This document shows, one piece after another, positions 1 to 9,087 of a DNA stretch of 64,000 nt. Each line of letters opens with the position of its first letter. Position 1 is the stretch's first letter. The notes under the pieces were generated by a model. It made no database searches. It had not been told where the DNA came from and saw only the letters and a program-made list of their open reading frames with translations. A program made the position numbers and the translations under genes. The stretch is from GCA-2712985 sp964515905 (GTDB lineage Bacteria; Pseudomonadota; Alphaproteobacteria; UBA7887), in contig CAZEWK010000097.1 in assembly GCA_964515905.1 (NCBI GenBank), positions 33,560 through 97,559 of the forward strand, given 5' to 3'.

Positions 1-910
1 ACTTATTCAAAAACGTGGTCCTAAAACCAAAGGAAATATCATTAAAAATTTCTGCGTTCTCTGCCCAGGTAATGACAGTTCTTGGAGACATGACGGTTGA
101 AATATCGCCATTTACAAAACCGGATCGTGTTAAGGCAGCAACATCCACCATAGCAGAAATTGTTTTTCGGCCCTGCTCAGTATCATACGAATTGACTTTA
201 GCCTGAACTATTTCCACCTCTTTATCGTGGGCCAAATAATTGAGTGCCGCAACGATATTCCAACGATCCATTTGTCCTTGGTTTATCTGTTGTGTCCCGT
301 GATACAAGCCGGATGTATCCCCAAGGCCAATCGTGTTAGCTGTGGCAAAAAGTCGGAACGCCGGATGAGGATGTATGATACGATTTTGATCGAGTAATGT
401 CATTTTACCATCAACTTCTAGAATACGCTGTATTACAAACATGACATCAGGTCTACCGGCGTCATATTCATCGAAGACTAATGCTGTCGGAGACTGAAGT
501 GCCCATGGCAACATCCCTTCCCGAAATTCTGTAATCTGCTTGCCATCACGAACAACTATTGCATCCTTACCTATCAAGTCGATACGACTGATATGACTAT
601 CCAAATTAATTCGAATACACGGCCAGTTTAAACGAGCCGCTACTTGCTCTATATGCGTCGATTTCCCGGTGCCATGATACCCCTGAATTAAAACACGACG
701 GTTGTGGGCAAATCCCGCAAGTATAGCTAGCGATGTTTCGGGATCAAATTTGTAGGAGGTGTCAACAGCAGGTACATAGTCATCTGACTCAGAGAAAGCC
801 GGCACTTCCATATCGGTATCAATACCAAACGTCTGCCGCACGGATACAGTGATATCTGGTCGCCGTATCGTTGCCCCATTTGTGGCATTAGCAGAATTAG
901 TTTCCATCAT
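1..910 (-). CDS. cobS: Cobaltochelatase subunit CobS, cut off by the window edge
   Basis: AAA+ ATPase subunit of the aerobic ATP-dependent cobalt chelatase (CobN-CobS-CobT) of cobalamin synthesis, acting in the cytoplasm. The reverse strand reads open from an ATG-ATG pair at 910 to base 1 without a stop, giving about 303 residues; the family is near 330, so only the C-terminal tail is missing. Visible motifs are a Walker A (GYHGTGKS, residues 77-84), a Walker B (VFDEYDAG, about 145-152) and an ATANT sensor-like stretch near 189. It follows the J-domain gene on the same strand with a 49-base gap, a common alphaproteobacterial arrangement in which cobT usually comes next. Call is firm; the end lies outside the window. 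Confidence 0.93.
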   Translation of the reverse strand, partial: MMETNSANATNGATIRRPDITVSVRQTFGIDTDMEVPAFSESDDYVPAVDTSYKFDPETSLAILAGFAHNRRVLIQGYHGTGKSTHIEQVAARLNWPCIRINLDSHISRIDLIGKDAIVVRDGKQITEFREGMLPWALQSPTALVFDEYDAGRPDVMFVIQRILEVDGKMTLLDQNRIIHPHPAFRLFATANTIGLGDTSGLYHGTQQINQGQMDRWNIVAALNYLAHDKEVEIVQAKVNSYDTEQGRKTISAMVDVAALTRSGFVNGDISTVMSPRTVITWAENAEIFNDISFGFRTTFLNK

Positions 911-959
911 GGATTAGTGTCCTATTACTCATTACTTGTTTTTGAAAAGATGCTCAGGG

Positions 960-1493
960 TTAGGTGTCTTGGATTAAGAAATCATACGCCTTTTGTATGG
1001 CAACAAATTTTTTTTCTGCATTTTTACTTCCACCATTTGCGTCTGGGTGATGTTTCTTAGCCAAACTTTTATAACGTGATTTGATTGCTTCAAGTGGCGC
1101 GAACCTATCTAACCCCAAATGTGCAAGGGCCGCATCTCGCGGAGTATGAGGGCGGCTTATTTCCTGTTTTCCAAGAAGCGAGAATGGATCAACGATTTGC
1201 TGCACATTAGGGCCCGCGCCCATCGGCCAACTTGGTCTATCCCAAACCGTATCTCGCTTCCTTATTTCTTCAATCTGTTCCTCATTCAAACCAGCAAAAA
1301 AGTTCCACGATTGGTTATAGGTCCGGACATGCTCCAAACAAAACCATCGGAATTGTCTAAGGGCAGTCCGCGATTTTGGGGCCCGAAACTCTCCATCCGA
1401 TTCGCAACCCGGCCATTCACAAACTTGGTGTGGATGTTCCAAGGTTGGCCTCCCTGGGAGTGCCATATGCCGTTTGAGGTGTCCATAGGCCAT
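960..1493 (-). CDS. J-domain (DnaJ-like) protein
   Basis: 177-residue protein. The N-terminal half has a cysteine-bearing segment (VCEWPGC, then WFCLEHVRTYN) and the C-terminal third is a J domain with the HPD signature (KKHHPDANGG). Proteins of this build sit beside cobS or bolA in many alphaproteobacteria and presumably act as Hsp70 co-chaperones of unknown client. The N-terminus is short for the group: homologues I recall start with a short basic stretch containing YFD, whereas here an in-frame stop lies six codons upstream of the ATG. A later ATG at codon 10 is also possible. Transcribed toward cobS and divergently from bolA. Confidence 0.8.
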   Translation of the reverse strand: MAYGHLKRHMALPGRPTLEHPHQVCEWPGCESDGEFRAPKSRTALRQFRWFCLEHVRTYNQSWNFFAGLNEEQIEEIRKRDTVWDRPSWPMGAGPNVQQIVDPFSLLGKQEISRPHTPRDAALAHLGLDRFAPLEAIKSRYKSLAKKHHPDANGGSKNAEKKFVAIQKAYDFLIQDT

Positions 1494-1605
1494 ACAATTA
1501 ATATGCGCGAGTTACGGAATACTAGCAAGCGCAGGAACATAATTTCGCGTCAACAGTGTTACAACAAGACATTGAAAAAAATCCTGTGATAACTAGTCTG
1601 TTTTC

Positions 1606-1911
1606 ATGAAATCCATGATGTCGAGAGCGGCAACCCTAGAACGGAAACTAACCGAATCGTTGCATGCCCAATCCGTTTATGTAATTGACGAATCTCATCT
1701 TCATGCAGGGCACAGCGGGGCCCCAGATGGGGGTGAATCCCATTTCCGTATAACCATTGTATCTAAACTATTCTCCGGAATCGATAAAGTTAGCCGTCAC
1801 CGCATGGTTTATACAATACTTTCCAACGAGCTCTCAGAAGAAGTACATGCGATATCGCTGAAGTTACTGACACCGGATGAGGCTAGCAAAGGCAAACCCC
1901 AAAAGATCTGA
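1606..1911 (+). CDS. bolA: BolA family protein
   Basis: 101-residue BolA-like protein. Members partner with monothiol glutaredoxins through a 2Fe-2S cluster and act in iron-sulfur trafficking or as stress regulators. Diagnostic features are the HAGHSGAPDGGESHF stretch (residues about 33-47), the conserved SRHRMVY segment, and the HAISLKLLTPDEA ending. The length matches the family. It is divergent from the J-domain gene, with a 112-base shared upstream region. A downstream alternative start exists at codon 4 or 5; the exact start is uncertain but the family call is secure. Confidence 0.9.
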   Translation: MKSMMSRAATLERKLTESLHAQSVYVIDESHLHAGHSGAPDGGESHFRITIVSKLFSGIDKVSRHRMVYTILSNELSEEVHAISLKLLTPDEASKGKPQKI

Positions 1912-2006
1912 GGCCAAAGCCTATTGAAACCAAAATGAAAAAGAGGGATTGCTTTGCCATACTTACCAACTCTGCTAAGCTAACCCTCATCAAGAGGGAC
2001 ATCGAA

Positions 2007-2882
2007 ATGATTAGATATGAAAATCTTGCAGCTCCGTTCGGCAAGGGCGTTTATGGAATAGATTTGTCAGTTGGAATAACTGAAGAAACACTGAATGAGT
2101 TAACTCAGGCTCTGTACAAGCACCGTTTGCTCGTGCTTAAAGAGCAAACCTGTGATAAAGACTCGTACCTGAAATTTGGTCGACTTTGGGGCACTCCAAT
2201 ACAACACGTGGTAGACACAATACGGATGCCGGGCTACCCCGACTTGATATCAATTGGCAATTTGCAGGGAAAGGACGAAGAGAGCAGAAATAGTGCTGCT
2301 TTCTGGCACACAGACCAGGCCTACGATGCAGACGTCGCGACTGCAACAATGCTTTATGCTCAAAAAGTACCGGATAAAGGTGGAGAAACACGTATTGCAG
2401 ATATGAAAGCTGCATATGATGATCTAAATTCTGCCTTCAAAAAACGGATCGATAATTTAACGACTGTACATTTGTATGGGGCTACTGCAGGACGCGATGG
2501 AGAAAGAAAAACTCGGGCCCTGACTGAGGCTCAGGCGGCTCGGGTGCCTCCTGTCCGACACGCTCTTGTCCGAACTCACAACATTACTGGAAAACCCGCA
2601 CTTTATGCCGTAGCAGGGACAGCTATCGCTATTGATGGAATGTCAGGTGAAGATTCAACAACTTTGTTAGCCGAGCTTAAAGCGCACTGTCTACAAGATA
2701 AATATTTGTACGCACATAAATATGAAGTTGGCGACATCGCGATTTGGGATACACAGATGACCATGCATTGCGCAACGCCTATTGGTGCCCCAACAACCAA
2801 GGAGTCCGAACGTTTGCTTTGGCGGATAAGTGTTCGTGGAAATCCACCCATATACCAAAGAGAGAGAGACATACCCACCTAA
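2007..2882 (+). CDS. TauD/TfdA family Fe(II)/2-oxoglutarate dioxygenase
   Basis: 291-residue non-haem iron dioxygenase that couples 2-oxoglutarate decarboxylation to hydroxylation of a small organic acid such as a sulfonate, aryloxyacetate or similar. The facial triad is visible as H101 and D103 (FWHTDQAY) and H254 (MTMHCATP), with the 2-oxoglutarate-binding arginine at R273 (LWRISVRG). I chose the ATG at 2007 because an AGAGGGA ribosome site lies just upstream; an in-frame ATG at 1935 would add 24 residues that do not look conserved. It stands alone between bolA and the convergent corC, so the substrate cannot be inferred. Confidence 0.88.
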   Translation: MIRYENLAAPFGKGVYGIDLSVGITEETLNELTQALYKHRLLVLKEQTCDKDSYLKFGRLWGTPIQHVVDTIRMPGYPDLISIGNLQGKDEESRNSAAFWHTDQAYDADVATATMLYAQKVPDKGGETRIADMKAAYDDLNSAFKKRIDNLTTVHLYGATAGRDGERKTRALTEAQAARVPPVRHALVRTHNITGKPALYAVAGTAIAIDGMSGEDSTTLLAELKAHCLQDKYLYAHKYEVGDIAIWDTQMTMHCATPIGAPTTKESERLLWRISVRGNPPIYQRERDIPT

Positions 2883-2912
2883 CACCCTAAAATACAATTG
2901 AAAGTATTGCAT

Positions 2913-2930
2913 AGTACAGATAACTGTACT
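2913..2930 (+). terminator. Rho-independent terminator after the TauD gene
   Basis: Perfect 7-bp stem AGTACAG/CTGTACT with an ATAA loop, followed by TTTAAATTTT, lying 30 bases past the dioxygenase stop and between two convergent genes. It can serve the plus-strand transcript; the minus-strand side has no T tract. Confidence 0.65.
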
Positions 2931-2946
2931 TTTAAATTTTAGCCGG

Positions 2947-4227
2947 TTACGTAGGCCGGCGGGCAACCCGAATTTTTGTTATCCTATTGCCGTCCCGCCC
3001 CATAATTTCGAACTGGAATTCATAGAAAAGGAAAACTTGCCCCTCATAAGGTATACGTTTCGCCTCATGAATCACGAGACCAGCGATAGTAGAGGCATCT
3101 TCATCAGGCAGCTTCCATTCTAGTGCTCGGTTAAGGGCGCGAACAGTAACTGCACCATCAAGTATATAAGACCCATCTGGCTCTGGACTCAGTTGAGTCA
3201 CAAATTGATCCGACTCATCGCTGTCAGCATGGTCCTCATCAACAATATCTCCAACGATTTCCTCAAGGATGTCATCTAACGTGACTAGCCCTTTTAGATC
3301 CCCATACTCATCGACCACTAGAGCAAAATGAGAGCGTTGTTTTCGAAAAGACGATAGCTGATCCGCAAGGCTCGTTGTCTCAGGAACAAACCAAGGTTCC
3401 GTGGTTAAGCGAAGAACATCCAGGCCTGCCAGTTCACTTCCATAAGCATTTACTTCTCTCAAAAGGCTTTTTGCATGTAGCGTTCCGATTACGTTATCAG
3501 GGGTTCCTCTCCAAACGGGGAACCGAGTGTGCCTACTCTCTAGAACCTGTCGCACAATTTCCCTTGCAGGTTGTTCAATATCTAAAGCTACCATATCTCG
3601 ACGATGCACCATAACTTCACCTACCTCTAGATCGGCCAGGTCTAGCACACTTCTCAACATGTCCCGATAGTGTTTCCGCATACTCCCTTCTCTTACGTGG
3701 TAGTCCAGCATCCCCCTTATCTCGTCAAATGCCGACTGGGTCCAGGCACTATCTCCCCCCGCTCCAAACAAACGAAGTAAGCCGAGCACCAGCAACTGTA
3801 TACACTGTGTTATAGGGGCAAGGGCTGACACCATTGGTCGCAAAATAGGTGCGACAACTAGTGCCATCCGGTCCGCTTGACGGATAGCGTAGGTTTTCGG
3901 CATTACTTCGGCGAAAATCACCACTAAAATAGTCATTACAACTGTTGCATAAGCTATGCCCGCCTTGCCCACGTATCTGATCATAAGGCTTGCTGCCAAT
4001 GCCGATGCGAGAATATTAACCGCGTTGTTGCCAAGCAAAATCGCGCCAATTAGTCTTTCACGCCGGGAAATTAAACGGGCGGCCAAATTCGCGCGCTTGT
4101 CACCAGCTACTTCCAATTGGTGGATTCGGGACCGCCTAGCCGCAGTGAGCGCGGTCTCAGAACCTGACAGAAACGCAGATACCAACAACAACACTAAAAT
4201 AGAAACTATAGTTAGAAAAACGTCCAT
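2947..4227 (-). CDS. HlyC/CorC family membrane protein (DUF21-CBS-CorC_HlyC)
   Basis: 426-residue inner-membrane protein. Residues 1-190 form a DUF21-type transmembrane domain, starting with a hydrophobic helix and the conserved SGSETALTAA motif. A CBS-domain pair follows (about 205-330, including HTRFPVWRGTPDNVIG and DEYGDLKGLVTLDDILEEIVGDI), then a CorC_HlyC C-terminal domain (about 345-425). The family is linked to magnesium or cobalt efflux (CorC/MpfA-like) and in some bacteria to haemolysin annotation. It follows aroK-aroB on the same strand after 118 bases, an order often seen in alphaproteobacteria. The transported ion is inferred from the family only. Confidence 0.9.
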   Translation of the reverse strand: MDVFLTIVSILVLLLVSAFLSGSETALTAARRSRIHQLEVAGDKRANLAARLISRRERLIGAILLGNNAVNILASALAASLMIRYVGKAGIAYATVVMTILVVIFAEVMPKTYAIRQADRMALVVAPILRPMVSALAPITQCIQLLVLGLLRLFGAGGDSAWTQSAFDEIRGMLDYHVREGSMRKHYRDMLRSVLDLADLEVGEVMVHRRDMVALDIEQPAREIVRQVLESRHTRFPVWRGTPDNVIGTLHAKSLLREVNAYGSELAGLDVLRLTTEPWFVPETTSLADQLSSFRKQRSHFALVVDEYGDLKGLVTLDDILEEIVGDIVDEDHADSDESDQFVTQLSPEPDGSYILDGAVTVRALNRALEWKLPDEDASTIAGLVIHEAKRIPYEGQVFLFYEFQFEIMGRDGNRITKIRVARRPT

Positions 4228-4345
4228 TATCTTAAATCGACGGTCGGTCTATCCCAATATGTTAACAGTACATTGACACACTTGTTAGATCTATCAAAAC
4301 AAACAAGTATGCAGACTAACGAATACGTTTGGTCATTGCTCTTCG

Positions 4346-5461
4346 CTACCCGTCGACGTATGCCTCCATCAATTGCAAAAGATCCGATTTTGTAACCTGG
4401 TTATTTACAAAGGCATTTCCTATAGCATCAGCAAGGATTAACACCTGTCGTCCATCCCGTATTTTTTTATCCTGAGCCATATGCAAAAGAAGTCGTTCCG
4501 CGCTCCAACTGTGTCCGCTGAGGTTTGGAAGTTTAGTGGGAAGACCCACGGCCTCAAAATGTGCTCGAACCTGATGAAATTCGGTCTCTGAGCAATAACC
4601 AAGCCGGCATGAGAGATCAAAAGCAAAAACCATGCCAATTGCAACTGCCTCCCCATGTAGCATTCGAGCGTCGAACCCGAGATCAGCCTCGAAAGCATGA
4701 CCAAAGGTATGACCCAAGTTAAGTAACAGCCTACGACCGCTCTCCCGTTCATCTTCGCCAACGATTTTTGCCTTTATTTCACAGCATTTGGTCACTGCTC
4801 GCCGCAAGGCCAGTGCGTCGCCATCGATTAGATTCTGCGCGTTGTCCTCCAACCAACGAAAAAAATCTGCGTCACTGAGTAAACTATACTTTACGACCTC
4901 GGCGTAGCCCGCCAAAAACTCCCGCCGGGGCAAAGTACCAAGCACCTCGGTATCAGCAATAACAAGTGTAGGCTGGTGGAAAGTCCCAACAAGGTTTTTC
5001 CCGTGCTGAGTATTTATACCTGTTTTCCCACCTACTGAGCTGTCCACTTGCGACAATAAAGTAGTTGGCATTTGCACACAGTCGACGCCCCTAAGAATAA
5101 TGCTGGCAGCAAACCCGGCAAGATCGCCCACAACGCCTCCACCAAGAGCTATAACTATCGAATCTCTAGCTATACCTGCCTTCAACATTTCTTTAATCAG
5201 CCACTCTAAGTGAATGAAGTCTTTACTTGCTTCTCCAGCCGGCAACACAATTGATTCACATGACATATCTGCCGCATCCAGAGATCGCTGTAATGGCTCA
5301 AGATATAAGCCCGCTATGCAATCATCGGTTACAACCAGTACTTGTCGACGCCCCAGTTTCTCTCTCAAAATCTCTGCCGCAGACTGAAGAATTGAGTTCC
5401 CAATTAATATCTCATAGCTGGTTGAACCAAGATGTACCGGGACTATAGAATAGTCGGTCAA
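4346..5461 (-). CDS. aroB: 3-dehydroquinate synthase
   Basis: 371-residue AroB. It converts 3-deoxy-D-arabino-heptulosonate 7-phosphate to 3-dehydroquinate, using NAD and a divalent metal, in the second step of the shikimate pathway. Clear family blocks are GGGVVGDLAGFAAS (NAD-binding glycine-rich region), PTTLLSQVDSSVGGKTGIN, and the metal-ligand stretch NLGHTFGHAFE. Length is typical. The start overlaps the aroK stop by 4 bases, so the two are translationally coupled as in most alphaproteobacteria. Confidence 0.96.
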   Translation of the reverse strand: MTDYSIVPVHLGSTSYEILIGNSILQSAAEILREKLGRRQVLVVTDDCIAGLYLEPLQRSLDAADMSCESIVLPAGEASKDFIHLEWLIKEMLKAGIARDSIVIALGGGVVGDLAGFAASIILRGVDCVQMPTTLLSQVDSSVGGKTGINTQHGKNLVGTFHQPTLVIADTEVLGTLPRREFLAGYAEVVKYSLLSDADFFRWLEDNAQNLIDGDALALRRAVTKCCEIKAKIVGEDERESGRRLLLNLGHTFGHAFEADLGFDARMLHGEAVAIGMVFAFDLSCRLGYCSETEFHQVRAHFEAVGLPTKLPNLSGHSWSAERLLLHMAQDKKIRDGRQVLILADAIGNAFVNNQVTKSDLLQLMEAYVDG

Positions 5462-6075
5462 GTTAGAGCCTCCTTCCCCGGAACAGCTCGGATCACAGAT
5501 AACCCACTTAGAGGGCGATAGTCCGTTATCCGGTCAATTATCTGTTCCACCACCTTTTCGTGAGTTCCTTCGACACTGTCAACCACCAAGTCAGCCAACG
5601 CATATACTGGATATCTTGAACGAATCAACTCAGCTAGTATATCCCGAGGATCCCCCTTCTTTAAAAGTGGTCTGTTCTCACGTCGCAGAACTCTCGGATG
5701 CAAAACATCGAGCTCGGCTCTTAGCCATATTGAGAGGGCATTTTTTCGAATCAAATGGCGAGTTGCAGGATCAATAAAAGCTCCGCCGCCAGCAGCCATC
5801 ACGTGTAAGGGACATTCCAATAACTCCCCAATGACAGAATGTTCAAACTTACGAAATACTTCTTCTCCTCGATATTCAAAAATATCGGAAATAGTCGCTC
5901 CATACCTTAATTCAATCTCTGTATCTGCATCAATAAATCGTAAGCCCAAACGGGTTGCCAAGCGCCGGCCAATGGCACTTTTGCCTGCCCCCATCAGGCC
6001 CACCAAAACAATAGTTTTGTCTAATTTTATCTCCTTATTACGCACAGTAGAAATCAGTCCCAAATATTTTCTCAT
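5458..6075 (-). CDS. aroK: Shikimate kinase
   Basis: Phosphorylates shikimate at the 3-hydroxyl with ATP. The Walker A (GLMGAGKS), the shikimate-binding DADTEIE and GGGAF stretches, and the LRRENRPLL lid are all present. The start is unsettled. The frame is open up to 6204, but that extension would overlap the divergent small membrane gene and does not look conserved. An ATG at 6075 and a GTG at 6045 are both possible; AAGGAG lies only about ten codons before the P-loop but has no usable start codon after it. I give 6075. Coupled to aroB by a 4-base overlap. Confidence 0.92.
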   Translation of the reverse strand: MRKYLGLISTVRNKEIKLDKTIVLVGLMGAGKSAIGRRLATRLGLRFIDADTEIELRYGATISDIFEYRGEEVFRKFEHSVIGELLECPLHVMAAGGGAFIDPATRHLIRKNALSIWLRAELDVLHPRVLRRENRPLLKKGDPRDILAELIRSRYPVYALADLVVDSVEGTHEKVVEQIIDRITDYRPLSGLSVIRAVPGKEALT

Positions 6076-6206
6076 ACAAACCAACACAAGCCGTTGTATC
6101 GGTGCCGTTGAGCCGATAAATTGCCAATCAATAGGCACTAACCATATCATAAAGGCAAGCAAATGTGGTTTTTTACGATTACCCCGAAAGGGAGCAAGAT
6201 TCACAA

Positions 6207-6347
6207 ATGAGGGTATTGTACCGTTTGATCAGTATCACATTATTGTTTTGCCTTGCCGCAGGTGCAGTATTCCTGTTCACGTGGGATATACCGCCACCGT
6301 CCGCACCAATTGAAAAAGTGATACCGAATGACCGTTTCCCGAACTAA
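6207..6347 (+). CDS. Small single-span membrane protein
   Basis: 46-residue protein with one N-terminal hydrophobic helix (about residues 7-24) and a short proline-rich periplasmic-type tail ending IEKVIPNDRFPN. I recall similar WDIPPP...EKVIP(N/D)DRFP tails in hypothetical proteins of other Rhodospirillales at the same place, between aroK and xerD, which supports a real gene; this is memory, not a search. GGGAG lies about 12 bases before the ATG. Its stop overlaps the start of the next gene by 20 bases, indicating coupled translation. Function unknown. Confidence 0.65.
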   Translation: MRVLYRLISITLLFCLAAGAVFLFTWDIPPPSAPIEKVIPNDRFPN

Positions 6348-7224
6348 ATTATATTTTATATTTTTATTTATAGGTTTTTGCACATTTCCCAGCTTCAGCG
6401 CTTTACCACAAGAAGCTGTCTCTCCAACTATACCAAATCCGACAATCAGCACTCAGCTAGAAAATAACACCAATTCTCAGGCTAGTGAAACAGATACAAG
6501 TATTTTGATAGACACACTTCAGGCTATAGATCCGGAGTCCATTGGCTTGCTTTCTGAGGCCAACGGAGGTTTTAGTTCGGATCTTTGGCTCCGAAGCAAC
6601 AGAACACAAGTCGAGTCACTTCTACTACAATTGCCAACGGGAGTCCGTTCTCGCGCAGCCCATCAGCTTCTCAAAACACTTATCTTATCTTCTGGACCTC
6701 CTCCCGAAAAAAAAAGTGATTCGGTCGATTTTCTGGAGCTTCGGCTAGAAACATTAATCAACCTGGGTGAATTCGAATCTTTCCTCGAACTTTTTGGAAA
6801 AATTCCTGATAGTGCGATAACAGAAAATATAAGGAAATTGAAGTCTAATCTTTTGTTGTTGATGGGTGATATTGAATCTGCTTGTACATTAGTAAATAAC
6901 CAAGTTCGAGAGGGGGAAAGCCCCTATTGGCAAAAAGCGTTATTCATATGCCAACTGATGAAAGGTGAGGATGCTCGCGCCGCTTTGACACTAGGACTTT
7001 TAAGGGAGCAAAATAAAGGCGTCAGTATAGACTTTATAGAACTCGGAGGCCTTTCGTTAGGTGAAATACCGACCCTATCAACCCCTCCTATACCCAACCC
7101 ACTTAATTTTGCTTTATTGCTAGGAACAGAGGAACGAATTCCTGACCACTGGCTAGTTAGTGGAGGCCCATCAATACAAAGAGCAATAGCTGAATCGGCC
7201 ACAATTCCTCTTACGACGCGGTAG
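6328..7224 (+). CDS. Secreted protein of unknown function, N-terminal part of a gene split by TAG
   Basis: 298 residues up to an in-frame TAG at 7222-7224. It begins with a signal peptide (hydrophobic core at residues 8-22) and a Pro/Thr/Ser-rich linker. A helical, repeat-like region follows, similar to long exported alphaproteobacterial proteins sometimes labelled antifreeze-glycopeptide-related. The frame continues directly after the TAG for another 294 codons, with eight in-frame codons before the next ATG at 7249, so the two parts almost certainly derive from one gene of about 593 codons. Whether this is a true nonsense mutation, a sequence error or read-through cannot be told from the sequence. 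The small membrane gene overlaps the start. Confidence 0.7.
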   Translation: MTVSRTKLYFIFLFIGFCTFPSFSALPQEAVSPTIPNPTISTQLENNTNSQASETDTSILIDTLQAIDPESIGLLSEANGGFSSDLWLRSNRTQVESLLLQLPTGVRSRAAHQLLKTLILSSGPPPEKKSDSVDFLELRLETLINLGEFESFLELFGKIPDSAITENIRKLKSNLLLLMGDIESACTLVNNQVREGESPYWQKALFICQLMKGEDARAALTLGLLREQNKGVSIDFIELGGLSLGEIPTLSTPPIPNPLNFALLLGTEERIPDHWLVSGGPSIQRAIAESATIPLTTR

Positions 7225-7248
7225 ATCGCCGGAGAAAATGCAGCAGAA

Positions 7249-8109
7249 ATGGGCGTATTTAGTGCTGATGACGTGGGTTATCTTTATCGTTTAATGCAAT
7301 TCAACGACGAAGAGCTAGACAACGCAATTTCGGAAGCAAAACGAGTTGGCGGCCCCATCGGACGTGCGTTATTGTATCAGGCTAGCAGGAGGCCACAAAG
7401 CATCGAGAAACGAGCCAGCTTGTTGGTCGCATCATGGCGCAATAGCCTCGTTACTGGTCATGGTCTGCTCACAGCGCACGTTAACAAAAAAGCTCTTCTT
7501 TCTCTCCCGGTTAACGATCAAATAGCTAACTTTGCCCCACAAGTTGCAAGGGCACTGCTGGCCACTGACAACGGAGACATCTTCGGGCTTTGGCTCAAGT
7601 TTTTAAACAAAAAAGCAACGACAGATGACCAACTCCAACAGGCTCTTGATTCTATAATGCCGATCGTCGTTGTAGCTAATACGACTGACAAAACACTCTG
7701 GAAGCCCGAACTAGCAAAGAAATGGTGGGACTCGATCGAGGACATTAAAATATCTGATACGGTGGATTATGCCAAAAACTCGGAAAGGGCCAGCCGCCTT
7801 TTTGCTGTTCTTGAGGCTCTGGGATACAACATAGGACCAGATGGCTGGAATCTTCTGCTGAGTGGCCCGAAGGTCATCACTGCTAAAGTACCGAATACAG
7901 GCGTGCGTTATGGCCTGCATCGAACCGCACAAGCAGAACAGGTGGGCGAGACCATATTATTTTCTTTGTTAGCGCTTGGAGAAGGTGGACCGGCAGAGGC
8001 TGGGCCTGTCGCTTTAAGCCTGGTTATTCGCTGCCTTCGTCATGTTGGAGTAATACAAAACGCTCAAGCAATCGCGTTAGAAGCCGTAATAGTAAGTAAA
8101 TTTCAATGA
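7249..8109 (+). CDS. C-terminal part of the same TAG-split secreted protein
   Basis: 286 residues in the same frame as the preceding part. Coding character is continuous from 7225, immediately after the TAG. Helical throughout, with no catalytic motif I recognise and no signal peptide of its own; if translated alone from 7249 it would stay in the cytoplasm, unlike the intact protein. The ATG at 7249 has no convincing ribosome site, arguing that it is not a natural start. The stop overlaps the xerD start by 4 bases (ATGA), so its translation matters for coupling to xerD. I infer a damaged or recoded gene. Confidence 0.6.
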   Translation: MGVFSADDVGYLYRLMQFNDEELDNAISEAKRVGGPIGRALLYQASRRPQSIEKRASLLVASWRNSLVTGHGLLTAHVNKKALLSLPVNDQIANFAPQVARALLATDNGDIFGLWLKFLNKKATTDDQLQQALDSIMPIVVVANTTDKTLWKPELAKKWWDSIEDIKISDTVDYAKNSERASRLFAVLEALGYNIGPDGWNLLLSGPKVITAKVPNTGVRYGLHRTAQAEQVGETILFSLLALGEGGPAEAGPVALSLVIRCLRHVGVIQNAQAIALEAVIVSKFQ

Positions 8110-9032
8110 CACAAAATGAAGTCGAGTCGGTTAACTCATTTTTGGAAATGATGATCTCCGAGAGAGGCGCCAGTCCGAACACAATTGCAGCTTATCAAAA
8201 AGACCTCTCCGCATTTACAACACATCTTAGAAAGTTGGGCCGTTCCTTAAATGATACTACAACTCAACAAGTCCGGAATTATTTACGGACTTTGCATAAA
8301 GCCGGTCGCAGTTCAAATACCCAAGCACGACACCTTTCTGCACTTAGACAGTATTTTCGTTTCTTGCAGACTGAAGAACTTCGAAAGGACCACCCATGCG
8401 CAACAATAGAACCTCCTCGTCGCACACGTTCTTTACCAAAGATATTGAGTGAGGCAGAAATAGACCAACTGATCAAAGAAGCTAGAAACTTTCCGGGGCC
8501 GGAGGGCGTCCGCTTATTGACAATAGTAGAAATTCTTTATGCTACCGGTTTACGCATTTCCGAACTTGTCACCCTTCCCTTGAGCGCCTTAAATCATAAC
8601 TCCCTTTGTATCATGGTGAAGGGGAAAGGCGGTAGGGAGAGGATGGTTCCTATCGGCGAGCCCGCAGCCTTGGCACTGGAAAATTATCTGGAAATCCGCG
8701 CTTATTTTGACAGATCAGAACCACAATCAAGGTGGCTCTTCCCTTCACGGGGGGCTAGCGGCCAGTTGACTCGGCGTCGAGTGGGCCAATTGCTAAAAGA
8801 ACTTGCTCGACGCTCTGGAGTTGACGTTCAAAAAGTCTCCCCTCACATATTGAGGCATGCCTTTGCGAGCCACCTATTGGATAATGGGGCCGATCTGCGA
8901 AGCGTCCAATCCATGTTAGGACATGCTGACATTTCGAGCACACAAATTTATACTCATGTTTTACAAAGTCGTCTGCAACAGCTGATCCAAGATCACCACC
9001 CTTTACACAAGGACAAATTATTAGGAAATTAA
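8106..9032 (+). CDS. xerD: Tyrosine recombinase XerD
   Basis: 308-residue site-specific recombinase that with XerC resolves chromosome dimers at dif during division. The N-terminal SAM-like core-binding domain spans about residues 8-92 and the catalytic domain about 112-300. All catalytic residues are visible: R150 (TGLRISE), K174 (KGKGGRER), H247 and R250 (HILRH), H273 (LGHADIS) and the nucleophile Y282 (IYTHV). Full length and apparently intact. Its start overlaps the preceding split gene by 4 bases. XerD rather than XerC is chosen from the sequence around the catalytic core and its place upstream of accA; XerC is the alternative. Confidence 0.92.
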   Translation: MTQNEVESVNSFLEMMISERGASPNTIAAYQKDLSAFTTHLRKLGRSLNDTTTQQVRNYLRTLHKAGRSSNTQARHLSALRQYFRFLQTEELRKDHPCATIEPPRRTRSLPKILSEAEIDQLIKEARNFPGPEGVRLLTIVEILYATGLRISELVTLPLSALNHNSLCIMVKGKGGRERMVPIGEPAALALENYLEIRAYFDRSEPQSRWLFPSRGASGQLTRRRVGQLLKELARRSGVDVQKVSPHILRHAFASHLLDNGADLRSVQSMLGHADISSTQIYTHVLQSRLQQLIQDHHPLHKDKLLGN

Positions 9033-9087
9033 GATATGCACAGTTTTTTTGGTGCACAGCAAAGAGATAAATGGTAGAATATCGGCT

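Noticed and set aside
1119..1589. 156-codon open frame on the plus strand over the J-domain gene
   Set aside because: Antisense shadow of a gene with a clear J domain; its product has no recognisable features.
5458..6204. Long form of shikimate kinase starting at 6204
   Set aside because: The first 43 residues look non-conserved and would overlap the divergent small membrane gene at 6207 and its ribosome site.
8106..9032. Tyrosine recombinase as a sign of an integrated mobile element
   Set aside because: It is a normal XerD in its usual place before accA, with no att-like repeats or phage genes around it.
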